Source of the DNA: LMUY01 sp965199005
GTDB lineage: Bacteria; Pseudomonadota; Alphaproteobacteria; Acetobacterales; Acetobacteraceae
Reading direction: 5' to 3'
NCBI GenBank assembly: GCA_965199005.1
Contig: CBDAQK010000006.1
Span: 2,480,001 to 2,544,000 of the forward strand
Length of the DNA stretch: 64,000 nt
The notes under the pieces are model-generated. The model was not told the DNA's origin and searched no databases. It saw nothing but the letters and a program-made list of their open reading frames with translations. This document shows, piece after piece, positions 8,028 through 18,500 of this stretch. Positions within the stretch are counted from its first letter, which is position 1. Each line of letters opens with the position of its first letter. A program made the translations under genes and the position numbers.

Positions 8028-9436
8028 GCGACCTGGCGGCGCTGAGCCTGGTCGAGGCGGCGGACGCGGTCGCCCGGCGGGATGTGACGGCGACGGCGCT
8101 GTTGGAGGCGTGCTTTGCCCGGTTGGATGCGGCAAACGAGCGGGTGAACGCCACGATCTGGGTCGACCGGGAAGGTGCCTTCCGCTCCGCCGAGGCGGCC
8201 GATAGGGCGGTGGCCGCCGGGTCCACACTCGGCAAGCTGCACGGCGTGCCGATGGCGCATAAGGACATGTATTACCAGGCAGGCCGAAGCTGCACCTGTG
8301 GCTCGAAAATCCGGGCCGGCTTCGTTCCGGACAAGACGGCGACCGTCATCCTGCGCATGGCCGCAGAAGGCGCCTACGCCTATGGCGGGCTGAACATGGC
8401 CGAGTTCGCGCAGAATCCCACGGGGCACAACGCGCATTACGGCGACTGCCATAACCCGTGGAACCTGCCTTACATCACCGGCGGGTCGTCCAGCGGGTCT
8501 GGCGCGGCGGTTGCAGCGCGGTTCACCTATGCGGCGCTGGGGTCGGACACGGGGGGCTCCATCCGCCTGCCCGCCTCCGCCTGCGGGGTCACCGGGCTGA
8601 AGCCGACGCAGACCCGGGTCAGCCGCGCCGGCGTGATGCCGCTGTCGTTTTCGCACGACAATGTGGGCCCGCTCACGCGTACGGTGCGTGACTGCGCCCG
8701 GGTCATGACGGTGATCGCCGGCCACGACCCGCTCGACCCCACCAGCGCGTCCGAACCGGTGCCGGATTACGAGGCCGCGCTGGATGGCGACATCCGCGGA
8801 CTGCGGATCGGCGTGCCGAGCACGTATTTCCTCGAGGGCGCCGACGATGCCGTCGCGGCCGCGCTGGAGGCCGCCGTGGCGGCGCTGGCGGCGAGGGGCG
8901 CGACCATCGTCCGGATGACGCTGCCCCTGATGGACGCCGTGTCCGGCTATGGCGGCATCGTCTCCCGCGTGGAGGGCGCCACGATCCACTCGCGCTGGAT
9001 GCGGGACCGGCCACAGGACTACGCCGTGCATCTCAGCGCACGGATGTATGGCGGCAATGCGATCCCCGGCACCTACTACGTCGAAGCGCTCAGCCGCCGC
9101 GGCCCCGTGCTGCGCGCGTTTGCGGCGGAGGTGTTCGGCAAGGTGGATGTGCTGGCGACGCCGACGATCAAAACGGTGCTGCCGACCTTAGCCGCGACCG
9201 ATATCGATCACGGGCCACCTGGCACCGAGCACGTTTTCCTCGCCGTGTCCGCCAACACGCGGCCGTTCAACTATCTGGGACTGCCCGCGATCAGCGTGCC
9301 CTGCGGCTTCGACCCGAATGGCTGCCCGATCGGGCTGCAGATCGCCGGGCGTTCCTTCGCGGAGGCCCGGGTGATGCAAGTGGCCGACGCATACCAGCGC
9401 GACACGGATTGGCACGCGCGCCAACCCGGGCTTTAA
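8024..9436 (+). CDS. Amidase-signature hydrolase (AtzE/GatA-like)
   Basis: A 470-residue amidase. The Ser-cis-Ser-Lys triad is visible: Lys80 in MAHKDMYY, cis-Ser155 in GGSSSGSGAAVAA, and nucleophile Ser179 in SDTGGSIRLPA, with the 24-residue spacing typical of the family. The start is GTG at 8024, overlapping the stop of the small AtzG-like gene by 4 bp. In this cluster it could hydrolyse the ureido or amide product released by the RutA-like enzymes, replacing RutB, which belongs to the unrelated isochorismatase-like family. It ends convergently with the DUF2244 gene, sharing terminal bases. GatA itself is less likely because no gatB or gatC is present. Confidence 0.88.
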   Translation: MSDLAALSLVEAADAVARRDVTATALLEACFARLDAANERVNATIWVDREGAFRSAEAADRAVAAGSTLGKLHGVPMAHKDMYYQAGRSCTCGSKIRAGFVPDKTATVILRMAAEGAYAYGGLNMAEFAQNPTGHNAHYGDCHNPWNLPYITGGSSSGSGAAVAARFTYAALGSDTGGSIRLPASACGVTGLKPTQTRVSRAGVMPLSFSHDNVGPLTRTVRDCARVMTVIAGHDPLDPTSASEPVPDYEAALDGDIRGLRIGVPSTYFLEGADDAVAAALEAAVAALAARGATIVRMTLPLMDAVSGYGGIVSRVEGATIHSRWMRDRPQDYAVHLSARMYGGNAIPGTYYVEALSRRGPVLRAFAAEVFGKVDVLATPTIKTVLPTLAATDIDHGPPGTEHVFLAVSANTRPFNYLGLPAISVPCGFDPNGCPIGLQIAGRSFAEARVMQVADAYQRDTDWHARQPGL

Positions 9437-9930
9437 GTTGTTGGCTGTGGGTTATCGAAGCGAGGGTTGCGCCAGCGGTGCAGCGCCTCCTCCAGCGCCC
9501 GCGCGAGGTCCAATTTTTCCGGCTCGCCCAGGCTGGCGGCGACCTCGATCCGGGTACGCTGGGCCAGCAAATAGAGCCCCGGCACCCGGCCCGGGCGCTC
9601 TTCCAACTCCATTCGCAACCAGGCGGGCGGCACCGCAGTTTCCGTGCGCCTTCCGTTGCGATCGGTACGGATGATCCGCAGGGCCGTATCGGACAGCAAA
9701 ATCACCTCGTTGGACCGCACCGCCCGCGCATTATAACGCAGCAACAGTAGCGCCGTGGTGATCTCCACCCCATTGAACCCGGCGATCGGCCAGGCACCGA
9801 GAAACCAGAACAATGCCGTCGTGCAGACGCTGAGCGTGCAGATGACGCCAATCAACAGGCGCAAGCCGCCGGGCGATAGGCTCCGGTGCGGCACGATCAC
9901 AGCTTCGAAAAAGCAGGTCTCGCCATCCAT
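9433..9930 (-). CDS. DUF2244 domain membrane protein
   Basis: A 165-residue protein with the DUF2244 hallmark FFEAVIVPHRSLSPGG at the N terminus, then two adjacent hydrophobic segments (LLIGVICTLSVCTTALFWFL and the region after AGFNGVE), and a soluble C-terminal part (DTALRIIRTDRNGRRTE). The function is unknown; DUF2244 proteins are widespread in alphaproteobacteria. I chose the ATG at 9930 because homology begins there; in-frame ATGs at 9981 and 9966 are possible. It is divergent from nth, with only 66 bp between the starts. Confidence 0.8.
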   Translation of the reverse strand: MDGETCFFEAVIVPHRSLSPGGLRLLIGVICTLSVCTTALFWFLGAWPIAGFNGVEITTALLLLRYNARAVRSNEVILLSDTALRIIRTDRNGRRTETAVPPAWLRMELEERPGRVPGLYLLAQRTRIEVAASLGEPEKLDLARALEEALHRWRNPRFDNPQPTT

Positions 9931-9996
9931 TGTCCCGTCATGTGGGAGCAGCGCCCGGCTTGTCATCACCTGCGCGCGCACGGCAGGCTCACCCCC

Positions 9997-10722
9997 ATGT
10001 CAGACACCCCCAAACCCGCCCGGCGCCGCAAGACGCCCCGCATGCCCCTCGCCAACATCCGTCCGTTCCTGGCGGCGCTGGAGGCAGCGAACCCCGACGC
10101 CAAGAGCGAATTGGTGTTCGAGAACCCTTTCACCCTGCTGGTGTCCGTCGTCCTGTCGGCCCAGGCCACGGACGCCTCGGTGAACAAGGCAACCCCCGCC
10201 CTGTTTGCCGCCGCCCCCACCCCCGCAGCCATGGCGGCTCTCGGGGGCGAGGGCATTGCGCCGTTCATCCGAGCCATCGGCCTATGGCAGGGCAAGGCCC
10301 GCAACGTCGCGGCGCTCTCCGCCATCCTGGTGGAACAGCATGGCGGCGAGGTGCCCGCCAATCGGGAGGCGCTGGAGGCGCTGCCCGGCGTTGGGCGCAA
10401 GACGGCGAATGTGGTGCTGAACGTAGCGTTCGGGGAAAGTGCCATGGCAGTGGACACCCATGTCTTCCGCCTGGGCAACCGCACCGGCCTGGCGCCCGGC
10501 AAGACGGTGCGGGAAGTAGAGGACGGCCTGGTGCGCCGGGTGCCGAAGGATGTGCTCCGCCCGGCGCATCACTGGCTCATCCTGCACGGCCGCTACGTCT
10601 GCAAGGCCCGCACCCCCGAGTGCTGGCGGTGCACGGCAGCACCCTGGTGCGGCTTCCCGGACAAAACAGCGCCGCCCGTCACCAAGCCGCCCCGCAAGGC
10701 GAAGCCCCCGGCGGCTGCCTAA
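9997..10722 (+). CDS. nth: Endonuclease III
   Basis: A 241-residue base-excision-repair glycosylase/AP lyase. The helix-hairpin-helix motif LPGVGRKTANVV carries the catalytic Lys135 (equivalent to K120 of E. coli), Asp153 sits in AVDTHVFRLGNRTGL (E. coli D138), and the C-terminal [4Fe-4S] ligands follow the C-x6-C-x2-C-x5-C spacing (CKARTPECWRCTAAPWC). The start is the ATG at 9997 (MSDTPK); an upstream extension from 9886 is open but overlaps the divergent gene. The final codons overlap the end of the efflux outer-membrane gene on the other strand. Confidence 0.95.
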   Translation: MSDTPKPARRRKTPRMPLANIRPFLAALEAANPDAKSELVFENPFTLLVSVVLSAQATDASVNKATPALFAAAPTPAAMAALGGEGIAPFIRAIGLWQGKARNVAALSAILVEQHGGEVPANREALEALPGVGRKTANVVLNVAFGESAMAVDTHVFRLGNRTGLAPGKTVREVEDGLVRRVPKDVLRPAHHWLILHGRYVCKARTPECWRCTAAPWCGFPDKTAPPVTKPPRKAKPPAAA

Positions 10723-12218
10723 TATTTCAAGAACGGCAGCCCCTGCTGCAATGATCCGCGCGAGGGCAAATCGGTCGTGACAAACCCTCCGCCCAAGGCC
10801 TGAACCAAAGTCACGCTGGCGATCAGGCGTTGTTCCTGCACGGACAGTGCAGTCTCCTGGTCGCCAAGCAAGGCGGTTTGCTCCGTGATCACGTTGGTGT
10901 AGACGGCCGTGCCAGCGCGATAGGTGTTCAGCGCGATCTGCACCGAGCGCTGCGCCGACCGCACCGCCTGGGCCGTGGCTGTCGCCTGCTGCTCCAGAAT
11001 CCGCAGCGACGATAACTCATCCTCCACCTGCTGAAACGCCGTCAGCACCGTTTGGCGGTAGGTGGCAACGCTCGCATCATAGGCCGCCCGCGCCGCCGCA
11101 ACCTCCGAATTGCGCAGGCCCCCTTCAAACAAGGTCTCCGTCGCCGTTGCTCCCAGCGACCAGACGCGGTTCGCCGTCTGGATCAGCGATCCCAACGGAT
11201 CGCCGGAATAGCCGTAGAGCGCAGAGAGGCTGATATCGGGATAAAACGCCGCGACCTGGACGCCGATCAGCGCGTTCTGTTCCTGCATCGTGCGCTCCGC
11301 CGCCGCAACGTCGGGCCGGCGTTGCAGCAGTGTGGCTGGAACGACGCCAGGTGCGACCGGTGCGTCCGCGGTAAGCGTGCCGGTTTGGATGGTCAACTCG
11401 GCGGGTGCCACGCCGGCCAGCACGGCGATTGCGTGCTCATACTGGGCCCGCGCAACACCCACATTCACTAACTGCGCCTTCGTGGAGTCCAACTGGGTCT
11501 GGGCGGACGCGTAGTCGGCTGGGTTTGCGGTGCCCGCATTATACTGGTTCTGGGTAATCCGCAGCGCGTCGGCGTAGGCGGCGACCGTGTCTGTCAGCAG
11601 CTTGCCCAGTGCATCCTGGTAGCGCAGTTCGAAATAATCTGTCGCCAAGGTCGCCTGGGCCGAGAGCGTGGCGTTCGCCAGGTCGGCCGCGCCCACCTGC
11701 GCCGCGGCGACGTCGCTCTCGACCTGGCGGCGGATACGGCCCCACACATCCAAATCCCAGTCGAACGTACCCTCCAACGTGTATGTGGTGTTCGTGCCGC
11801 TGCCGCCGCCGCTACTGACGCCGGTACCCGTTCCCGTCGAGAAGCTGCCGCTGCCGCCGCCGCCGCGGGATGCCCTTGTGACGCTGGCAGTACCAGCCAG
11901 CGTGGGAAACAAGGCCGAGCGCGCAATATCCACCGTGGCCTGCGCCTCGCGATACTGCGCCTCGTACTGCTTGACGTCCTGGTTGTTGATGGACACCTGG
12001 CTTTCCAGCCGGTCGAGCAAGGGATCGTGGTAGATAGACCACCATTGTCCCTTCGGCGCGGCATCCTGCGGCTGGGCGACTGTCCAACCCGGCGGTGCCT
12101 CCTTGAACGCAGCGGTGACGCCCGCAGCATCGGGCCTCTTGTAATTAGGGCCAACCATACAGCCGGTAAGGACCAGGCTCAGCGGCAGCGTGAGGCGCCA
12201 GGTTCGGATCGGCATCAT
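10719..12218 (-). CDS. RND efflux outer-membrane lipoprotein (NodT/OprM family)
   Basis: A 499-residue outer-membrane factor. It begins with a lipoprotein signal ending in the lipobox LTGC near residues 17-20, followed by MVGPNYKRPD, the usual NodT-family N terminus. Two duplicated coiled-coil regions typical of TolC-like proteins are visible (for example QAQATLATDYFELRYQDAL and the later AARAAYDASVATYRQTV). A Gly/Ser-rich linker lies near residues 115-140. It is the last gene of the efflux operon and overlaps its upstream neighbour by 4 bp, so it supplies the exit duct for the MdtABC-like pump. Confidence 0.92.
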   Translation of the reverse strand: MMPIRTWRLTLPLSLVLTGCMVGPNYKRPDAAGVTAAFKEAPPGWTVAQPQDAAPKGQWWSIYHDPLLDRLESQVSINNQDVKQYEAQYREAQATVDIARSALFPTLAGTASVTRASRGGGGSGSFSTGTGTGVSSGGGSGTNTTYTLEGTFDWDLDVWGRIRRQVESDVAAAQVGAADLANATLSAQATLATDYFELRYQDALGKLLTDTVAAYADALRITQNQYNAGTANPADYASAQTQLDSTKAQLVNVGVARAQYEHAIAVLAGVAPAELTIQTGTLTADAPVAPGVVPATLLQRRPDVAAAERTMQEQNALIGVQVAAFYPDISLSALYGYSGDPLGSLIQTANRVWSLGATATETLFEGGLRNSEVAAARAAYDASVATYRQTVLTAFQQVEDELSSLRILEQQATATAQAVRSAQRSVQIALNTYRAGTAVYTNVITEQTALLGDQETALSVQEQRLIASVTLVQALGGGFVTTDLPSRGSLQQGLPFLKY

Positions 12219-15200
12219 TCGGCGGCGCCGAGCGCCTCGCGCGGCCGGCGCCGCCAGCTCAGGCGGTCCAACAACACATACACCGCAGGGGTGGTGTAGA
12301 GCGTCAGCACCTGGCTGACGATCAACCCGCCGACGATGGAAATCCCCAGCGGGCGGCGCAATTCCGCGCCATCGCCATAGGCGAACGCCAGCGGCAGGGC
12401 TCCAAGCAGGGCCGCTGCGGTGGTCATGGTGATCGGCCGGAACCGCATCATGCAGGCCTCGAAGATCGCCTCCCGGGCGGAGACATCCTGCGTCCGCTCG
12501 GCATTCAGGGCGAAATCGATCATCAGGATGGCGTTTTTCTTCACGATGCCGATCAGCAGGATGACGCCGATGACGGCGATCAGCGAGAATTCGGTGTTCA
12601 ACAGCAGCAGCGCCAGCACCGCGCCGATCCCGGCAGAGGGCAGGGTGGACAGGATGGTCACCGGGTGCACGAAGCTCTCATACAGCACGCCCAGCACGAT
12701 GTAGACGGCCAGGAGCGCCGCACCGACCAGGATGGTCTCGCTATTCAGCGACTGCTGGAATACCTGCGCCGTGCCTGCAAAGCCGCCCAAGATATCGGCC
12801 GGCATGTGCAAATCGGCGTTCGCCTTGGCAATTGCCGCCGAGGCATCCGACAGGGATTTCCCCGGCGCCAGATTGAACGAGATGGTGGCGGCCACGAACT
12901 GGCTCTGGTGATTGACGGAGAGCGCGGTATGCCCGCCGGAGAAATGGGCCACCGCCGCCAGTGGCACCATCGTCTCCTGTCCCGTGCTGACAGAAGCGCC
13001 AGACGAAGCGCTGCTGCTCCCGCTCGCCGCGATGGCGTTCTGCGCCGCATTGCGTTGTGAATCATTGATCCCGTTCGCCGACGCGGCCGTGCTCGTGCTG
13101 CTCGTGCTCGAACTTGTGCTCGCTATTGTAGCGGTGACTGTGCCCGAGGGAGCATTGGTCGTGGAACTTCCCGATGGCGTGCCGCCAGACGTGCTGACCC
13201 AAATCTGGTTGAGGATTTGCGGGTCCTGCCAATACTCGGGCGCGACCTCCATCACCACATGATACTGGTTCAGGGCGTTATAGATCGTCGAAACGGACCG
13301 CTGGCCGAACGCGTCGTAGAGCGTGTTGTCGATCTGGCTGACCGTCAGGCCCAGGCGAGACGCGGTGGACCGGTCGATTTGGACCAACGTCTCCAACCCG
13401 GCCTCTTGCTGGTCGGAATTCACGTCCGTCAGAGCCGGGTCGTGCTGCAACGCCTCCAGCAGTTTCGCGGTCCAGGCGTACACTTCCGCCGTACTGTCAC
13501 CCTGCAAGGTGTACTGGTAGGCGGCATTGGTTTGCCGGCCGCCAACCCGGATGTCCTGCGCCGGCACCAGGAACAACCGGCCCCCTGCCACACGCGACAA
13601 CTCGCGGCGCAGCCTGGTCGTGATCACGTCCATGCTGTCACGCTGCCCCTTCGGTTTCAGCGCCACGAACACGCTTCCGGTGTTGGTCTGGGAGGCGCCG
13701 CCGCCCCCACCCGCGCCCGTAGAGCCCACAACGTTCAGCACCGCCGGGTCGTGCTGGACGATCGCCATCATTTGGGTGAGCTTTTGGCTCATGGCTTGGA
13801 ACGAGATGCTCTGGTCAGCCTGCATCTGACCAATCAGCCGGCCATTATCCTGCTGCGGAAAGAAGCCTTTCGGGATGACAGTCAGCAGTATCACGTTCAA
13901 CGCCACCGTCGCGACCAGCACCGTCAGCACCAGCCAATTATGGCCCAGCGTCCATCTCAAGGTGCGGCCGTAGAAGGCCAGTGCCCGTTCGCCGAAGCTG
14001 CGGCGGCGCTTGGGATCATCCAACTTGCGTGGCGTCGCCTTGAGGAACAACGCACACAGCATGGGCGTCGTCGTGAGCGAGATCACCAGCGAGACCAGGA
14101 TCGCCAGGGACAGCGTCAGGGCGAATTCGCGGAACAGGCGGCCGACGATGCCGCCCATCAGCAGGATGGGCAGGAACACCGCGATCAGCGACAGGGTGAT
14201 CGAGATGATGGTGAACCCCACCTCCTGCGCGCCCTTCAGCGCGGCCTGGAGCCGCGGCATCCCATCTTCCATGTGGCGGGAAATATTCTCCAGCACCACG
14301 ATCGCGTCGTCGACCACGAAGCCGGTCGATATGGTCAGCGCCATCAGCGACAAATTGTCCAGGCTGAACCCGAGCAGGTACATCGCCCCAAACGTGCCAA
14401 TGACCGAAACCGGCACGGCGATGACCGGGATAATCGTCGCGGTGAAATTCCGGAGGAACACCCACACCACCGCGGTCACCAACAGCACGGCGATGACGAG
14501 CGTGGTTTCGGTCCCGGCGAGCGACGCGCGGATGCTGATGGTGCTGTCGGACGCGAATTGGATGTCGATGTCATGCGGCAGCGCAGATTGCAATTTTGGC
14601 ACGATCGCCTTGATGGCGTCGACGGTATCGATGACGTTGGCGCCCGGCTGCTTGAAAACGATCACCAGCACGGCGGGCTTGCCATTGGCCAAGCCAAGGT
14701 TGCGCAAATCCTGCACGCTGTCCTCGACATCGGCGACGTTGGTCAGGTGCACGGCGCGGCCATTGCGATAGGCGATCACCAAAGGGCGGTAATCGGCGGC
14801 GTGGCTCGCCTGGTCGTTGGTATAGACCTGCAGCCGCTGACCACCGAGTTCCACGATCCCCTTCGGACTATTCGCGTTGGCCGAGGCAAGCGAGGCCCGC
14901 ACATCCTCCAACCCGATCCCGTATTTGAACAGCGACTGCGGCTGCAGTTCTATTCGTACCGCGGGCAACGCGGCGCCGCTGATCAGCACCTGCCCGACGC
15001 CGCTCAACTGCGAGAGCTGCTGCTGCAACACGGTGCTGGCAGCATCGTAAATCTGTCCGCGCGTCAGCGTGCTGGATGTGAGGGAGATGATCAGGATCGG
15101 CGCATCCGCCGGGTTCACCTTGCGATAGGTCGGGTTCGACAGCAGGTTGGTCGGCAGGTCGGCCCGCGCCGCGTTGATCGCCGCCTGCACGTCGCGCGCA

Positions 15201-15511
15201 GCCCCGTTGATGTCACGGTCCAGCCCGAATTGCATCGTGATGCGCGCCTGGCCCACCTGGCTCTGCGACGTCATTTCCGTCACGTCGGCGATCTGGCCCA
15301 GATGGCGCTCCAGCGGGCCGGCCAGGCTGGTCGCCACCGTCTCTGGGTCGGCGCCGGGGAGTTGGGCAGAGACCGAGATGGTTGGAAAGTCGACCTCGGG
15401 CAGGGATGCTACCGGCAGCCGGAAAAACGCCAGCGCGCCGGCCGCCAGGATCGCCAGCGTCAACAGCGTGGTGGCAATCGGCCGGTTGATGAAAGGCGAA
15501 GAGATATTCAT
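12215..15511 (-). CDS. mdtC: RND multidrug efflux transporter, MdtC-like, with Ser/Thr-rich insert
   Basis: A 1098-residue inner-membrane pump subunit of the HAE1/MdtB-MdtC type. The first helix follows FINRPIATTLL, the motif GFVVDDAIVVLENI marks the central membrane helices, and SAGIGAVLALLLLN and GIVKKNAILMIDFAL mark the C-terminal bundle. It is about 60-70 residues longer than usual because of a low-complexity stretch at roughly residues 772-845, rich in Ser, Thr, Ala and Gly, within the second periplasmic domain. It overlaps its neighbours by 4 bp on both sides. It presumably forms a heterotrimer with the MdtB-like protein at 15508. Confidence 0.92.
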   Translation of the reverse strand: MNISSPFINRPIATTLLTLAILAAGALAFFRLPVASLPEVDFPTISVSAQLPGADPETVATSLAGPLERHLGQIADVTEMTSQSQVGQARITMQFGLDRDINGAARDVQAAINAARADLPTNLLSNPTYRKVNPADAPILIISLTSSTLTRGQIYDAASTVLQQQLSQLSGVGQVLISGAALPAVRIELQPQSLFKYGIGLEDVRASLASANANSPKGIVELGGQRLQVYTNDQASHAADYRPLVIAYRNGRAVHLTNVADVEDSVQDLRNLGLANGKPAVLVIVFKQPGANVIDTVDAIKAIVPKLQSALPHDIDIQFASDSTISIRASLAGTETTLVIAVLLVTAVVWVFLRNFTATIIPVIAVPVSVIGTFGAMYLLGFSLDNLSLMALTISTGFVVDDAIVVLENISRHMEDGMPRLQAALKGAQEVGFTIISITLSLIAVFLPILLMGGIVGRLFREFALTLSLAILVSLVISLTTTPMLCALFLKATPRKLDDPKRRRSFGERALAFYGRTLRWTLGHNWLVLTVLVATVALNVILLTVIPKGFFPQQDNGRLIGQMQADQSISFQAMSQKLTQMMAIVQHDPAVLNVVGSTGAGGGGGASQTNTGSVFVALKPKGQRDSMDVITTRLRRELSRVAGGRLFLVPAQDIRVGGRQTNAAYQYTLQGDSTAEVYAWTAKLLEALQHDPALTDVNSDQQEAGLETLVQIDRSTASRLGLTVSQIDNTLYDAFGQRSVSTIYNALNQYHVVMEVAPEYWQDPQILNQIWVSTSGGTPSGSSTTNAPSGTVTATIASTSSSTSSTSTAASANGINDSQRNAAQNAIAASGSSSASSGASVSTGQETMVPLAAVAHFSGGHTALSVNHQSQFVAATISFNLAPGKSLSDASAAIAKANADLHMPADILGGFAGTAQVFQQSLNSETILVGAALLAVYIVLGVLYESFVHPVTILSTLPSAGIGAVLALLLLNTEFSLIAVIGVILLIGIVKKNAILMIDFALNAERTQDVSAREAIFEACMMRFRPITMTTAAALLGALPLAFAYGDGAELRRPLGISIVGGLIVSQVLTLYTTPAVYVLLDRLSWRRRPREALGAAE
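12975..13195 (-). repeat. Low-complexity Ser/Thr-coding insert inside the mdtC-like gene
   Basis: In coding orientation, runs of AGC, ACG, TCG and ACA codons give alternating Ser-Thr around 13085-13130, followed by a second patch near 12995-13020. The reading frame is preserved. The neighbouring paralogue at 15508-18627 has no such insert at the equivalent place (it goes straight from YLPSATATTG to QVPLAAMVHV). This looks like expansion of a short repeat in a periplasmic loop. Confidence 0.75.
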
Positions 15512-18500
15512 TCGGCCGGCGCTGCGTCACCGGCGGTGCGATTCGGCCGGTGCCCGGTCAGGCGCACGGCGATGGCGTCGAACATCAGGTAGATCACCGG
15601 CGTGGTGAACAGTGTCAGCACCTGGCTCACCAGCAGGCCGCCCACGATGGCGATGCCCAGTGGGTTCCGCAACTCCGACCCCGATCCCGTTCCGAGCATC
15701 AGCGGCAACGCGCCGAGCAAGGCGGCCATGGTGGTCATCAGGATTGGGCGGAAGCGCAGCAGACAGGCCTGGAAAATTGCCTCGCGCGGGGGTTTGCCCT
15801 CTTGCCGTTCGGCCGCCAAGGCGAAGTCGATCATCATGATCGCGTTCTTCTTCACGATCCCGATCAGCAGGATGATCCCGATGATGCCGATGATGTCCAA
15901 CCCATTCCCGGTCAGGTCCAAAAACAGCAGCGCGCCCACACCCGCCGATGGCAAGGTGGACAGAATGGTCAGCGGGTGGATGAAACTCTCATAGAGCACG
16001 CCCAGCACGACATAGACGGCGACGAGTGCCGCGAGCACCAGCAGCAGTTCGTTCGAGAGTGAGGCTTGGAAAGCTGCCAGGGCACCCTGGTTGACGGTGG
16101 TGAAGCTGTCCGGCAGCCCGATCTCCTTTTCCGCCTGCGTGATCTGATCCGCCGCCGCGCCCAACGACGCGTCCTGTGCCAGGTTGAACGACACCGACAC
16201 CGATGGGAATTGCCCCAGATGCTCCACCTGCAACGGCCCGCTGCGGGTGGAAACATGCACCATGGCTGCGAGTGGCACCTGACCCGTCGTCGCCGTCGCC
16301 GAGGGCAGGTAGATCGCGGCCAAAGCCCGTTGCAGGCTGGCACTATCCGTCACGCTGGCCTGCAGGATGACGCGGTATTGGTTGGACTGGGTATACAGCG
16401 TGGAGACGATGCGCTGGCCGAAGGCATCGTATAGCGCGTTGTCGATCGTGGCGGGGGTGATACCAAACCGCGCCGCGGTCGGCCGGTCCACCACCATGTC
16501 GAGTGCGCGGCCATTCATATTCATGTCGCTGGACACGGCTGAGAAGGCCGGTGCCTCCGACAAGCGCTCCACCAGCTTCGGCACCCAGGCCGTGAACAAG
16601 GTGGCGTCCGGGTTTTCAAGGAAGAATTGGTACTGACCGCGGCTGACGGTCGAATCGACCGACAAATCCTGTACCGGCTGCATCGACAGCGTGATCCCCG
16701 GCAGGCTGCGCAGCGATTCCTGCAGGCGCGCCATGACGCCCGTGATGTTTATCCCGCGCCCGTTCTTCGGCTTGAGGTTGATCTGGAACCGCCCGGCATT
16801 GAGCGTCGTATTGGTGCCGTCCACGCCAATGAAGGAGGAGAGGCTCTCCACCGCCGGATCCTTCAAGATCACATCCGCCATTGCCTGCTGCTGCGTCGCC
16901 ATGGCGGAAAAGGACGTGTCCTGTGCCGCCTCCGAAATGCCCTGGATAACCCCGGTATCCTGCACCGGGAAAAATCCCTTGGGGATGACGACATACATGG
17001 CGATGGTGGCCGCGACGGTGGCGGTGGCCACCAGCAATGTCAGCACCTCATGGTCCAGCACCCAGCCGAGCCATCGTCCATAGCCCGCGACCAGCCGGTC
17101 GAACGCGCGCTCGGCGGCCAGATCCAATCGGTTGCGCTTCTCGATGGGGCGATGTTTCACCAGGAGGGCGCACATCATGGGCACCAGCGTCAGCGACACG
17201 ACGGCAGACAGCACGATGGTCACCGATAGCGTCACGGCAAATTCATTGAACAGCCGTCCGACCACGTCACCCATGAACAGCAGCGGGATCAGCACCGCGA
17301 TCAGCGACACGGTCAGCGAGATGATGGTGAACCCAATCTCCTCCGACCCTTTCAACGCCGCCTCTAGCGGGCTGGCGCCATCCTCCACATGCCGGGCGAT
17401 GTTCTCGATCATGACGATGGCATCGTCGACCACGAAGCCGGTGGAAATGGTCAGCGCCATCAGCGAGAGGTTGTCCAGGCTGAACCCCAGCAGGTACATC
17501 GCCGCCAGCGTTCCCACCAGCGATAGCGGCACCGAGAGCGAGGGAATGAGGGTCGCCGGCAGGTTGCGCAGGAAGAGGAAGATCACCAGCACGACCAACA
17601 CCACCGCAAGCCCGAGTTCGAACTCCACATCGTCGACGGAGGCGCGAATGGTCGTCGTGCGGTCGCTGAGCACCGCAACGTCCACCGCCGCCGGGATGGT
17701 GGCCTGCAACCGGGGCAGCAATGCACGGATCCCGTTGACGACGGCAATGACGTTGGACCCGGGCTGACGCAGCACGTTCACGATCACGGCCGGGGTGCGG
17801 TTGGCCCAGGCCGCCAGCTGGTTGTTTTCCGCTCCGTCGATCACCGTGGCGATGTCGCGCAGACGCACGGGCCGGCCATTTTTATAGGCGATGATCAGGT
17901 CACGATATTCGTCAGCACTGGTGAGCTGATCGTTGTCGTTGATCGTGGTGCTCTGCACCGCGCCGTCGAAATTGCCCTTTGGCGTGTCGGTATTCTGATT
18001 GCCGATGATGGTGCGGATATCGTCGATGGCGAGGCCATAGGCGGACAGCGCCCTTGGATTGATGACGACGCGCACCGCCGGGCGGTTGCCGCCGCTGATC
18101 GACACCAGCCCCACCCCCGGTTGCTGGCTGATCTTCTGGGCTAGCCGGACATCGGCCAAATCCTCGATCTGCGTCAGGCTCATGGTCTTGCTGGTGAGCG
18201 CGATGGTGAGGACCGGCGTATCCGCCGGGTTGACCTTATTGTAGATCGGCGGCGCCGGCAGGTCGGACGGCAGCAGATTGGTGGCGGCGTTGATGGCGGC
18301 CTGCACCTCTTGCTCGGCCACGTCCAGGCTTAGGCTGAGCGAGAATTGCAGCGTCACGACGGATGCCCCACCGGACGACAGGGAGGACATCTGGTTCAGC
18401 CCCGGCATTTCACCGAATTGCCGCTCCAGCGGCGCGGTGACGGCGGTGGTCATCACCTCGGGGCTGGCGCCGGGGTAGAAGGTCTGAACCTGGATGGTGG

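Noticed and set aside
8024..9436. GatA of the tRNA amidotransferase
   Set aside because: No gatB or gatC is adjacent, and the catabolic context with an AtzG-like partner fits better.
13217..15592. A 791-codon open frame antisense to the mdtC-like gene
   Set aside because: It is a mirror of the GC-rich codon bias of the pump gene; the peptide is full of Gln, Arg and His with no domain and no ribosome site.
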